This document shows positions 55,118 to 63,434 of a stretch of DNA of 64,000 nt, piece after piece. The position numbers were made by a program, and so were the translations under genes. The notes under the pieces are model-generated. The model had not been told where the DNA came from, made no database searches, and worked only from the letters and a program-made list of their open reading frames with translations. This stretch comes from Flavobacteriales bacterium UBA1531 (lineage in GTDB: Bacteria > Bacteroidota > Bacteroidia > Flavobacteriales_D > Sanyastnellaceae), in NCBI GenBank assembly GCA_002323795.1, contig DCPZ01000057.1, positions 1 to 64,000 on the forward strand, written 5' to 3'. Positions within the stretch are counted from its first letter, which is position 1. Every line of letters begins with the position of its first letter.

Positions 55118-56514
55118 GCTTTGGCTTCCCAAGCTTGAATGATCTCTTCAAAAAGTTCAGGGGTATTCCAGTTTTCGGCCAAACCAGGACGGTCGAGAAT
55201 GGATTCCATGATAGCATCTTGCTTCCTTCCAGAGGCCAACGCCTGTTCGTAGGGGGTATGGCTAAAAGTGACCTGCGAATAAAGCGGTAACCACCGACCG
55301 GGGTACTTTACAGCCATTTGCGCTTCGATTTTTTTACGCAACAAAAACCGCGGATCTCCCGTCTTGTCGCGCATTTCGATGTAGTTTCTGAGAGCGAGTT
55401 CGAGGATGGCATCACCTGACGGTTTTCGCGATGCCGAGTATTGCTCAAAAACACTTCCCCAATCGGCAGTATCAGACATATCATCGATTAATTCACTCAA
55501 CACGGAACAATCTTCCATGCCGCTGTTCATGCCTTGTCCGTAAAAAGGAACAATGGCATGTGCCGAATCTCCCATCAGGCAGACGCGTTCGCCTTTATGC
55601 CAAGGATTGCAGCGCGTCATCACAAGAGAACTGGTCGGATTGGATAGCCACTGCTCGGCATAATCAGGCACCAGTGGAATCACATCGGCAAAGTGCGTTT
55701 CAAAGTATTTGCGAACTCGGGTCTCTTCTTCCAGGTTGTTCAGGCCATTGTTGCCCTCGTATGGAGCAAACACGGTGCATGTAAATGTTCCATCAGGATT
55801 GGGCAGTGCCATGAGCATAAATTCCCCTCTGGGCCAAATGTGCAAAGCGTCGGATTCCATTTTGAAGTCTCCACTTGGTTCGGGTTTCATTTCGATTTCC
55901 TTGTACCCATGGGTCAAGTAGCGTTGCTCAAAATCAAAACGATCAGTTCGGGTCATTTTCTGACGCACTGCACTGAACGCACCGTCAGTTCCAAATACGC
56001 GGTCGAATTTTTGTTCAGTTTGCTGGTCATCTTTATCACGGAGAACGACGCGCGCACTTGTTAGGTCTACATCTTCGCATTGATGTCCAAAATGGTAGGC
56101 GACATCGCTGTGCAACTCACTTTTTTCAACCAGAAGTTTATTCAGCAATCCCCGGGAAACGGAATAAATGCATTGCGGATCACCAAACAATCCATTTTCG
56201 TTGGGTAGTCCATATGGTTGCCTCGTCAGCGTGCCATTTGTAGCGTGCATTGTACGATGAGTAATGGGCAGTGCAATCTTTCTCACTTCTTCTGCAATTC
56301 CGGCCTTTTCTAACGCTCTCCAACCTCTGTTGCTGAGCGCAAGATTGATGCTTCTGCCGCCTTTGTAGGATCCAACGCGTGGGTCTGGGCGCCTTTCAAA
56401 CACATCAACTCGATGCCCTCGTTGGGCCAGCATCAGTGCCCAAAGGCTGCCGACGAGACCAGCTCCTATGACTGCCATGTGTTCAGCAGGGATGGTGGAC
56501 TTGATTGGTGTCAT
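55114..56514 (-). CDS. kmo: Kynurenine 3-monooxygenase
   Basis: KMO hydroxylates kynurenine to 3-hydroxykynurenine with FAD and NADPH. The 466 residues have the FAD motif AVIGAGLVGSLWALMLAQRG, the KMO signature GGRSINLALSNRGWRAL, the second FAD motif CLMGDSAHAIVPFYGQGMNS, and a C-terminal region with possible membrane association. It works in tryptophan breakdown or in NAD synthesis through quinolinate. No kynureninase, tryptophan dioxygenase or HAAO gene is in the window. The ATG at 56514 lies 4 bp after the metB stop; a later ATG at 56478 is also possible. Confidence 0.95.
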   Translation of the reverse strand: MTPIKSTIPAEHMAVIGAGLVGSLWALMLAQRGHRVDVFERRPDPRVGSYKGGRSINLALSNRGWRALEKAGIAEEVRKIALPITHRTMHATNGTLTRQPYGLPNENGLFGDPQCIYSVSRGLLNKLLVEKSELHSDVAYHFGHQCEDVDLTSARVVLRDKDDQQTEQKFDRVFGTDGAFSAVRQKMTRTDRFDFEQRYLTHGYKEIEMKPEPSGDFKMESDALHIWPRGEFMLMALPNPDGTFTCTVFAPYEGNNGLNNLEEETRVRKYFETHFADVIPLVPDYAEQWLSNPTSSLVMTRCNPWHKGERVCLMGDSAHAIVPFYGQGMNSGMEDCSVLSELIDDMSDTADWGSVFEQYSASRKPSGDAILELALRNYIEMRDKTGDPRFLLRKKIEAQMAVKYPGRWLPLYSQVTFSHTPYEQALASGRKQDAIMESILDRPGLAENWNTPELFEEIIQAWEAKA

Positions 56515-56518
56515 GTAT

Positions 56519-57688
56519 TCAGCGCATTGCTTTTTGCATCGCTTGGTCGAGATCTGCAATCAAATCGTCAGCGTCTTCAACACCAACGCTGAGGCGGATA
56601 AAGCCGTCGGAAATTCCAAGTTCTTCTCGAATTTCAGCAGGGACACTTGCATGGGTCATGGCGGCGGGATGTTCAATCAGTGATTCGACACCGCCGAGTG
56701 ATTCAGCAAGGGCAAAGAGCTCTGTGGACGCTACGAAATTCATTGCTTGGTCAAGGTTGTTGCCAGCTAATTCAAAGGCGATCATGCCACCAAAATCGTC
56801 CATCTGGCGTGCAGCAATTTCATGTCCCGGATGATCCTCAAATCCGGGCCAGTAAACTTTTCCAACATTGGCATTTGCTCTGAGCCAATGCGCGATTTTC
56901 CGCCCGTTGAGGCAGTGCCGTTCAATGCGGAGGTGCAGCGTTTTTAGACCGCGCAGCACCAAGAACGAATCAAATGGTTGAGCAATTGCACCACAGTTAT
57001 TTTGAATGGTTCGCAAAGCAGCGTCTACTTCCTTGTCTTTCGTGATCAATGCGCCCATCACGACATCACTGTGTCCGCCCATGTACTTCGTGACGGAGTG
57101 CATGACAATATCAGCTCCGTGCTCTAGTGGGCGCTGGAGCATGGGCGATGCAAAGGTGTTATCCACTGCCAACAGAACACCTCGAGGGTTTGTGAGTTTT
57201 GCAATTGCAGCGATATCTGTGATTTGCATCAGTGGATTCGTTGGACTCTCGAGCCAAACCAATCTGGTTCGATCGTTCATCGCAGCTGCCACCAACTCAG
57301 GGTTCTGTGTATCTACGAAGTGAAACACCAAGCCCATGGGAGCATGATTGGCACGAAATAAGCGCGCCGTTCCACCATATAAATCTTGACCCGCAATGAT
57401 TTCGTCTCCGGGCTTCAAGGTTTTGAGAACCGCATCAATTGCAGCTAGGCCAGAAGCAAATGCGAGGCCATGTGTTCCTCCTTCGAGTTCTGCAAATGCG
57501 GACTCCAAGGCCGCACGTGTTGGATTCGAACTTCGTGAATACTCCCAGCCTTTGTGGACGCCAACGGCCTCTTGAATGTAGGTTGAGGTCTGAAAGATTG
57601 GGGTCATAATCGCCCCGGTAGATGGGTCCGGTTCAACCCCAGCATGGACCGCTCGGGTGCCTTTGCCAATTTTTTTATTTGCTTCCAT
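56519..57688 (-). CDS. metB: Cystathionine gamma-synthase/lyase family PLP enzyme
   Basis: This 389-residue member of the Cys/Met-metabolism PLP family has the PLP lysine in HSVTKYMGGHSDVVMG, the cofactor motif LYGGTARLF, YSRSSNPTRAALE near the N-terminus, and the VDNTFASPMLQRPLEHGAD segment. Whether it makes cystathionine (MetB) or cleaves it (gamma-lyase) cannot be decided from sequence; MetB is the working choice. It is preceded by a UPF0104 gene 13 bp away and followed by kmo, both on the same strand. A -7 box lies 8 nt before the start. Confidence 0.87.
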   Translation of the reverse strand: MEANKKIGKGTRAVHAGVEPDPSTGAIMTPIFQTSTYIQEAVGVHKGWEYSRSSNPTRAALESAFAELEGGTHGLAFASGLAAIDAVLKTLKPGDEIIAGQDLYGGTARLFRANHAPMGLVFHFVDTQNPELVAAAMNDRTRLVWLESPTNPLMQITDIAAIAKLTNPRGVLLAVDNTFASPMLQRPLEHGADIVMHSVTKYMGGHSDVVMGALITKDKEVDAALRTIQNNCGAIAQPFDSFLVLRGLKTLHLRIERHCLNGRKIAHWLRANANVGKVYWPGFEDHPGHEIAARQMDDFGGMIAFELAGNNLDQAMNFVASTELFALAESLGGVESLIEHPAAMTHASVPAEIREELGISDGFIRLSVGVEDADDLIADLDQAMQKAMR

Positions 57689-57696
57689 AGTGAGTT

Positions 57697-57704
57697 CAAA
57701 GTTA
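57697..57704 (-). promoter_or_regulatory. Candidate -7 box for metB
   Basis: On the minus strand this is TAACTTTG, an exact TAnnTTTG match 8 nt before the metB ATG. It overlaps the stop codon of the upstream UPF0104 gene. Confidence 0.38.
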
Positions 57705-58829
57705 AGGAGCAGTACATGGTTCCCGCAGTGGATGTTGATTTCGTGTCTTTAGTAGCCAACGAGGGAGCGTAAAAGCGCCGAGGATGAGGTACAAGAAATA
57801 CGTAGCGATGCGCCAAATCAGTATGACGACAGCAATGTACGCGACCCCCATGAGATCGGATGTGACAGCAGCCAATCCAAGTTCGGCAGCACCTGATGAG
57901 CCTGGGGTTGGGCTGATTGTCAATACCAGCCATAATATCAGTTGACGTGCGATTAATGCCACATGTGGAATGCTCTCGTAAAAAATCAGAAAGACCATAT
58001 TCAGTGTTGTGAAGCGAGCGCACCAGCTCACGCAAGTAGCGAGAAAGGCACGACTCCAAAACCAACGATCTGAGTTTCGCATTGCATCGGATGCCTCCAA
58101 TAAATCATCTGCCCATTGCGCAATGCTCTTCTTCCACCGTCGAATGAGAGTCCATTTACTCGCGTGTAAGAGGTTTTTGTGGGTGGCTTGTGGTCGAAGG
58201 ATCAATCCCCATAGAATGATCGCGGTCAAACTGGCGATGAAAGCATAGGCCACTCCAAAAAGACCCGGCAGCCTGACTTCGAGGGATTGTATTCCGCTCG
58301 ACATGGTTGGGAAGATTGAATGATCAGTGAGCAAAGCGAAACCAAACATCAGTGGAACCGCCAGCAAATAGAAAAGCTCGTCCATCAAAGCCGTAGTGAA
58401 CACGGTTGCCAGGCTTTTTCCCCAGCGCATGCCTTCCCTTTTCAATATCCAAACTGCCGCTGCCGAGCCACCAACGACGCTCGGAGTCAATGCTGAAGCA
58501 AGTTCCCAAAGGATGATGCTTTCGAAAGATTGACGCCACGACAACCGCCCGTGTGAGAGAATCCGCAGCCGATAGATGTAGCCCAAGTCACGCAATGCGA
58601 TGCACGCTATTAGGCCGATTATTGCTGCAGTTGCGCGGTCGCTCCATGTGAAGGAATGCAACAGTTCCAAGGGGCCCATAGAATGCTGCGTTACTGGATC
58701 GATGATGTCTTGCTTAAGCCACCACCAAGTCACCGAAACTGAGGAGGCTGTGCCGATTAAAACGGGCCAAATCCATCGTTGCCAGCGAAACGGTGTAGAG
58801 CTCGAATCGGTTGTCTCAAGCATAGACAT
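57702..58829 (-). CDS. UPF0104/LPG-synthase-like transmembrane protein
   Basis: This 375-residue membrane protein has about eight helices, in the lysylphosphatidylglycerol synthase membrane-domain family (AglD/MprF-like). The conserved pair SVVGGSAAAVWILKREGM and PTPGSSGAAELGLAAV is present. There is no aminoacyl-transferase domain, so a lipid flippase-type role is more likely (inference). The ATG at 58829 (MSMLETTD) overlaps the end of the upstream radical-SAM gene by 14 bp; the ATG at 58823 is an alternative. A second, distinct member of the family is at 62443. Confidence 0.85.
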   Translation of the reverse strand: MSMLETTDSSSTPFRWQRWIWPVLIGTASSVSVTWWWLKQDIIDPVTQHSMGPLELLHSFTWSDRATAAIIGLIACIALRDLGYIYRLRILSHGRLSWRQSFESIILWELASALTPSVVGGSAAAVWILKREGMRWGKSLATVFTTALMDELFYLLAVPLMFGFALLTDHSIFPTMSSGIQSLEVRLPGLFGVAYAFIASLTAIILWGLILRPQATHKNLLHASKWTLIRRWKKSIAQWADDLLEASDAMRNSDRWFWSRAFLATCVSWCARFTTLNMVFLIFYESIPHVALIARQLILWLVLTISPTPGSSGAAELGLAAVTSDLMGVAYIAVVILIWRIATYFLYLILGAFTLPRWLLKTRNQHPLREPCTAP

Positions 58830-59859
58830 GGCTGCCTTCCGAACAATTTTGGCACATTTCAATGCTCGATCGAGCATGAAAGATTTGTGAGCGGAAGGCG
58901 TCATATTGCTCGCTAAACCAGATGCTTTTGAATGACTTGTCTCCGAAGGTGCCCATTGCATGTTCGGCGTCTTTGTCAAAGCAGCACGGCACGATACGTC
59001 CGTCCCATGTCATTACGCACCCCTGCCACATCCTCCAGCATTCATCATGGAAGGCATTGCGAATCGACCACTTACCCTCAGAATTTCGGTGGTAGCGTCG
59101 AAGGTTGGGGTTTTCCGTGAGTAAAGGGTGGCCGTCCTTGGGGGCATCAATTTGCGCTGTTTTGACGACCAATTCGTCTACGCCGATTTCCTTGGCCATG
59201 GATTGAATTTCGCTCAGCTGATGTTCATTTGGACCGACGACCAAGAACTGCCAAACAACATGCGGCAGCCCGCCTTTAGATTTTTTTCTGGCGCGCAACA
59301 TGTTTTCGGTTCCTTCAAGAACCTTATCCAATTGTCCCCCCACTCGATACGAGGAATAGGTCTCCTGTGTTGTTCCGTCGATGCTGATAATCAGTCGATT
59401 CAATCCGGATTCTACAATCGTTTGGCAGCGTTCAGGCCGCAAGAAATGGGCATTGGTTGACGTGGAGGTATAAACGCCGTGCAATCGCCCGAGGTTTACC
59501 AACTCATCCATTCCTTTGTGCAAATAAGGTTCGCCTTGAAAGTATAGATTCAGGTAAGCCAAACGCGGCCCGACTTCCTTCATCAATTCAGCTAACAGTT
59601 CGGTTTGCAACATGCCTGTTGGCCGAGTAAATGAGCGTAAGCCCGAGGGGCACTCCGGACAGCGCAAATTGCAGGAAGTGGTTGGCTCCACACTCAAACT
59701 CATCGGCCATGCTTTTTGTTGAACTGTTTTGCCTCCTTGCATTGCTCGAAACCCCCGGTGCAATGCCCAAGCATTCTGAATTCGCTTCGCATTGAGCGGT
59801 TGCATGCGCCGCCATCGGTCCTGAATCACACGATTCCCTTTTTGCCACCCATTCCGCAT
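58816..59859 (-). CDS. Radical SAM/SPASM-domain protein
   Basis: This 347-residue enzyme has an N-terminal extension of about 55 residues, then the radical SAM motif CNLRCPEC (Cys63, Cys67, Cys70) and the family motif LYFQGEPYL. ISIDGTTQETYSSYRVGG follows, and then a SPASM domain with Cys in CWRMWQGCVM, IVPCCFDKD and a final CQNC for auxiliary iron-sulfur clusters. It belongs to a Bacteroidota group of unknown substrate. No candidate precursor peptide is nearby. The 3' end overlaps a UPF0104 membrane-protein gene. Confidence 0.88.
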   Translation of the reverse strand: MRNGWQKGNRVIQDRWRRMQPLNAKRIQNAWALHRGFRAMQGGKTVQQKAWPMSLSVEPTTSCNLRCPECPSGLRSFTRPTGMLQTELLAELMKEVGPRLAYLNLYFQGEPYLHKGMDELVNLGRLHGVYTSTSTNAHFLRPERCQTIVESGLNRLIISIDGTTQETYSSYRVGGQLDKVLEGTENMLRARKKSKGGLPHVVWQFLVVGPNEHQLSEIQSMAKEIGVDELVVKTAQIDAPKDGHPLLTENPNLRRYHRNSEGKWSIRNAFHDECWRMWQGCVMTWDGRIVPCCFDKDAEHAMGTFGDKSFKSIWFSEQYDAFRSQIFHARSSIEMCQNCSEGSHVYA

Positions 59860-59864
59860 GGTAT

Positions 59865-59872
59865 CAAAGTTA
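59865..59872 (-). promoter_or_regulatory. Candidate -7 box abutting the radical-SAM start
   Basis: On the minus strand this is TAACTTTG, an exact TAnnTTTG match ending 5 nt before the ATG at 59859; predicts a leaderless transcript. Confidence 0.4.
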
Positions 59873-59888
59873 ACTCTTCCAGTTCTTC

Positions 59889-59921
59889 TTGCGGTCGTTC
59901 GGGTTGTACGATTTAATTTCG
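59889..59921 (+). promoter_or_regulatory. Candidate promoter abutting the DUF3109 start
   Basis: TTG (59889-59891), 22 nt, then TAATTTCG (59914-59921), one mismatch from TAnnTTTG, ending 5 nt before the ATG at 59927. It is back-to-back with the radical-SAM box. Confidence 0.38.
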
Positions 59922-59926
59922 CTCAT

Positions 59927-60511
59927 ATGATTGCATTGAGAGATACGTTGATTTCAGAGGATGTTTTTGAAGCCATGTTTGCATGTGATCTTTCCAAATG
60001 CAAAGGTGCTTGCTGTGTAGAGGGAGAAAGCGGAGCACCATTGGCTGAGTCCGAGCTCGAAAAAATTGAGGATGTTTTTGAGACCATCAAGCCGCATTTG
60101 CGACCTGAGGCGATCAAAGTCATTGAGCAAGTGGGGCTGTTTGAAGTGGATCATGACGGCGAATATGTGACGCCCATCATCGATGGGAAGGAGTGTGTTT
60201 ATGCAACGTTTGATGCAAACGGGACGGCCAAGTGTGCATTTGAGCAGGCTTGGCGCCGTGGAGAAACCCAATGGCCTAAGCCAATTTCCTGTCATTTATA
60301 TCCGGTTCGGATCAAAGAACTTCAGGATTTTTCAGCACTGAATGTCCATGAATGGCCCATTTGCGACGCTGCGCGATCTTGTGGGGTAGCGAGTCAAACC
60401 AATGTTCTTGATTTCTGCAAGACTGGGCTTGTGCGTCGTTTTGGCAAGGACTGGTACGACGAAGCCCAAGAGGTCTGTAAAGCCTGGACAGAAGAGCAAT
60501 CCAAAGGATGA
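59927..60511 (+). CDS. DUF3109-family cysteine-rich protein
   Basis: This 194-residue cytosolic protein has the DUF3109 signature: an N-terminal CDLSKCKGACCVEGESGAPL cysteine cluster, then GKECVY, TAKCAFEQAW, PISCHLYPVRI, PICDAARSCG and a final CKAW. At least nine cysteines are spread over its length, which suggests a bound metal or iron-sulfur cluster (family function not established). The ATG at 59927 is chosen because a promoter box lies just upstream. Its stop codon overlaps the start of the OmpA-family gene. Confidence 0.88.
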   Translation: MIALRDTLISEDVFEAMFACDLSKCKGACCVEGESGAPLAESELEKIEDVFETIKPHLRPEAIKVIEQVGLFEVDHDGEYVTPIIDGKECVYATFDANGTAKCAFEQAWRRGETQWPKPISCHLYPVRIKELQDFSALNVHEWPICDAARSCGVASQTNVLDFCKTGLVRRFGKDWYDEAQEVCKAWTEEQSKG

Positions 60512-62025
60512 CCGTTAACAGTCATTCGAGAACACAATCGATGTTACGGCATCAACTTAACCTCATCAAAGGGGTGCTGCTGAGTTGCATATTTGTGCAG
60601 TCTGGCTCAGCTCAATCGGATGATTGGAAGCTCGTTCCTCTGAAAGGTGTGAATACTTCAAGTGACGAGCTGCTCATTGGCTGGGATGGCACATCTCTCT
60701 TTTTCAATCGATTTGATGGGTCTGAACAACGGGGAGGGAGCTCTGATTGGTTCCAACAAGACAAATCGGCCTGGGAGTCAAGTCGCCTCAACGGATGGTC
60801 TCATTTTGACGAACCCAATTCGATTGTGCTTCGGGCTTTTTCAAGCGCGAACTGGCCAGGGTTTAAAACGATTCAACATGTTGCAATCGATGAGGAGCGT
60901 GGGGTGTTGGTAATGAGTGCCACAGTTGCGGGGGGGGATTTTGATTTGTACATGGCTCAAGAAGCTGAGAACGGATGGGGCACTCCTAAACCGTTGGTCG
61001 AGTTGAACACGGCTGGGGATGAGGTGAACCCCAATTTTGAATCGGGAACCTTGTTGTTCGCGACCAACGGAAGGAAGGATGGTTTGGGAGGGTTTGATGT
61101 TTATGAATCGTTGCGTGCAGATCACTACACCGCTGCAAAACCCTTTGGAGCGCCGCTGAATTCTGCCGGTGACGAATTGTCTATTGTTTCTGCGGGGTCA
61201 ACCGAGGACGCGGGGTATTATTTGACCGCTGAGCGTGTGGGAGGAAGTGGAATGGATTTGTGGTGGGTTGGACCGCCGGCAAAATCACCTGTTGTTGAAG
61301 CGGAATTTGCCATGGAATTTCGGTTTGAGCGTTCTCCAATTCCAGGGTTGGAGGTTGCCTTGCGTGAGCGAGGTGGGCCGCATGTTTTTTCAGGGCAATC
61401 AGATGCTCTCGGCCGACTTCGCATTGGAAACATCCAATTGGACGCAGCGCTGTCGGTGCAGGTGACCCAGCATGGAGGCACGGAGCCAATCCCAAACGGG
61501 GCGATTTGCCATGTTTTTGAGCGTTGCCCAACGGGGGAATGTGCAATTGAATACTGGGAGGGATGGAAACGCGTTCGAAGCTATCGGATGGAAGGCGGTG
61601 TGGCATTTGTTTTTGACCTTCTTCCATTGGATCAGATGGGGCGGTGGCCAAGACCACACAGAGGTGATGCAAGTCGATTGGAAATAACTTCCAAAATGTG
61701 GCAAGTGCAATTTGAGAAATCTAGCTTTGAACTGAGCGCAGAAGACCGTCAAGAATTGACCGACTGGTTGAAGCGCGCGAAAGATACCGAGGGGCATTGG
61801 CCCCATGACCTCGCAATTGAAATCACTGGATATGCCGATGCGAGCGGCTCGGTTGAATGGAATTTAGGGTTATCAAAAAGACGAGCAGAGCGTGCAAGGG
61901 AATTTGTGATTTCATTAGGATTTGACCCAGCGCGTGTCAGATCCAATTGGAAGGGATCTCATGAATCAAAGGGTGTTTCTGATTTCGACCGAAGGGTCGA
62001 GTTACACTGGGTTTCAATCCTCTGA
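60508..62025 (+). CDS. OmpA-family protein with beta-propeller-like N-terminal part
   Basis: This 505-residue envelope protein has a signal peptide ending near SGSAQ. The middle region (about 110-265) has PD40/WD40-like repeats ([20 protein letters not shown] and GGFDVYESL). The C-terminal OmpA-like peptidoglycan-binding domain (about 390-505) has [20 protein letters not shown], with the Asp and Arg that bind diaminopimelate. It likely links the outer membrane to the cell wall. An eight-base G run (60930-60937) in the coding region is a possible slippage site. An ATG at 60541 is an alternative start. Confidence 0.85.
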   Translation: MTVNSHSRTQSMLRHQLNLIKGVLLSCIFVQSGSAQSDDWKLVPLKGVNTSSDELLIGWDGTSLFFNRFDGSEQRGGSSDWFQQDKSAWESSRLNGWSHFDEPNSIVLRAFSSANWPGFKTIQHVAIDEERGVLVMSATVAGGDFDLYMAQEAENGWGTPKPLVELNTAGDEVNPNFESGTLLFATNGRKDGLGGFDVYESLRADHYTAAKPFGAPLNSAGDELSIVSAGSTEDAGYYLTAERVGGSGMDLWWVGPPAKSPVVEAEFAMEFRFERSPIPGLEVALRERGGPHVFSGQSDALGRLRIGNIQLDAALSVQVTQHGGTEPIPNGAICHVFERCPTGECAIEYWEGWKRVRSYRMEGGVAFVFDLLPLDQMGRWPRPHRGDASRLEITSKMWQVQFEKSSFELSAEDRQELTDWLKRAKDTEGHWPHDLAIEITGYADASGSVEWNLGLSKRRAERAREFVISLGFDPARVRSNWKGSHESKGVSDFDRRVELHWVSIL

Positions 62026-62080
62026 ACGAACTGCCGATCAAGATCCAGCAATTGAAGCGCTATGGTCCTGCTGTGTTTCT

Positions 62081-62088
62081 TACTTTTG
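62081..62088 (+). promoter_or_regulatory. Candidate -7 box abutting panD start
   Basis: TACTTTTG exactly matches TAnnTTTG and ends 4 nt before the panD ATG at 62093, in the 67-bp gap after the OmpA-family gene. A TTG lies 26 nt further up, slightly beyond the usual spacing. Confidence 0.4.
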
Positions 62089-62092
62089 CAGC

Positions 62093-62446
62093 ATGTTGAT
62101 TACCATGCTACGCGCCAAGTTGCACCGTTTGACGGTGACGCAAGCGGATTTAAATTACATCGGTTCCATTACGCTTGATCCAGATTTGTTGGACGCAGCT
62201 GGATTGTTTGAAGGTGAAAAAGTGCAGATTGTCAACATCAACAATGGAGAACGGTTTGAAACCTATACCATTCTTGGAGAGCGTGGGAGCGGACAAGTGG
62301 GGCTCAATGGACCTGCAGCGCGACGTGTTCAGGTGGGCGATGTCATCATCATCATTGCCTACGGTCACATGACTCCTGAGGAAGCGAAAAGTCATCAGCC
62401 AAGACTTGTTTTTCCTGATACGGCCACCAATAAGCTGACATCATGA
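62093..62446 (+). CDS. panD: Aspartate 1-decarboxylase
   Basis: PanD makes beta-alanine for pantothenate and CoA. The 117 residues have the self-cleavage site in NYIGSITLD: the chain splits between Gly24 and Ser25 to form the pyruvoyl cofactor. Catalytic Lys9 (in RAKLHR) and Tyr (in FETYTI) are present. The open frame extends 57 codons upstream into the OmpA-family gene but those residues are unlike the family. A -7 box directly before the ATG supports 62093. It overlaps the UPF0104 gene by an ATGA junction. Confidence 0.96.
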   Translation: MLITMLRAKLHRLTVTQADLNYIGSITLDPDLLDAAGLFEGEKVQIVNINNGERFETYTILGERGSGQVGLNGPAARRVQVGDVIIIIAYGHMTPEEAKSHQPRLVFPDTATNKLTS

Positions 62447-63429
62447 ATTTTCGTAAAACCTTGATGTATTTAGGATTCTTAGGGATTGGCATCGTGCTCT
62501 TTTACATGGCCTTTGCCATGGTCGAGGATCGAGACGCCCTTTGGAATGACATGCGATCTGCTTCATGGATTGGATTAACCCTCTCTTTCATAATGGGTTA
62601 TTTGGCCATTGTAAGCCGCGGCTTGCGTTGGGTGATTCTGCTCGATCCATTGGGGCACAAACCTTCTCCAATTCGCACTGTGCACGCCGTAACCTTCGCG
62701 TATTTTGCCAATACATTTATCCCGAGGAGTGGTGAGTTGGCAAGGTGTGCAGCGTTGAATCAAACGGATGACATCCCAATAGATCAACTGTTTGGAACGG
62801 TGATAAGCGAGCGCGTGGTTGATTTTGCTATCCTCATTGTTTTGACGTCCATTGCTGTAGTCGCCAATTTACCAGCATTTATGGATTTGATTGGGGGGGC
62901 AGAACTGCCTGACACCACCAATGCGATCATCGGTGGCTGCGCTTTGTTGGGTGCCCTTGGATTGGCTTGGTTCAAGCGTGAAATCCTCTTGCAATTGCCT
63001 TTTGCTCAAAAAGTATCGTCTTTCTTGAAAGGCATGTGGGAAGGCTTAAATAGCATCCGGGACATGAAACAAAAGGGGATGTTTTTGTTTCACACATTCT
63101 TCATCTGGAGCATGTACTTTTTCATGGCCTGGGTGATTTTCAAGTCCATTGGTGCAGTAGCGCCGATAACGGTTACCCAAGCATTGTTCATCATGGTTGC
63201 GGGAGGCTTCGGAATGGTGATGCCAGCTCCTGGCGGAGTGGGGGCGTATCACTGGGCGGTTATGCTTGGTTTCTCGGCATTGGGATATGCCCAAGAATTA
63301 GGTTTTGCAGTGGCCAATGTGATTTGGATTACGCAAACAGTCATGATTGTGGTCACCGGAGGCATTGCTTATTTATCGCTGATGTGGTTTCGCATACGGA
63401 AAGACCGAGGACTTAATCAACACCAATAA
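62443..63429 (+). CDS. UPF0104/LPG-synthase-like transmembrane protein (second)
   Basis: This 328-residue membrane protein has about eight helices and the family motifs [35 protein letters not shown] and [19 protein letters not shown]. It belongs to the same broad family as the gene at 57702 but is clearly a separate lineage. Its place between panD and an RfaE2-type gene is common in Bacteroidota. A role in moving lipids or lipid-linked sugars is plausible but unproven. Its start overlaps the panD stop codon. Confidence 0.87.
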   Translation: MNFRKTLMYLGFLGIGIVLFYMAFAMVEDRDALWNDMRSASWIGLTLSFIMGYLAIVSRGLRWVILLDPLGHKPSPIRTVHAVTFAYFANTFIPRSGELARCAALNQTDDIPIDQLFGTVISERVVDFAILIVLTSIAVVANLPAFMDLIGGAELPDTTNAIIGGCALLGALGLAWFKREILLQLPFAQKVSSFLKGMWEGLNSIRDMKQKGMFLFHTFFIWSMYFFMAWVIFKSIGAVAPITVTQALFIMVAGGFGMVMPAPGGVGAYHWAVMLGFSALGYAQELGFAVANVIWITQTVMIVVTGGIAYLSLMWFRIRKDRGLNQHQ

Positions 63430-63434
63430 CCTGA

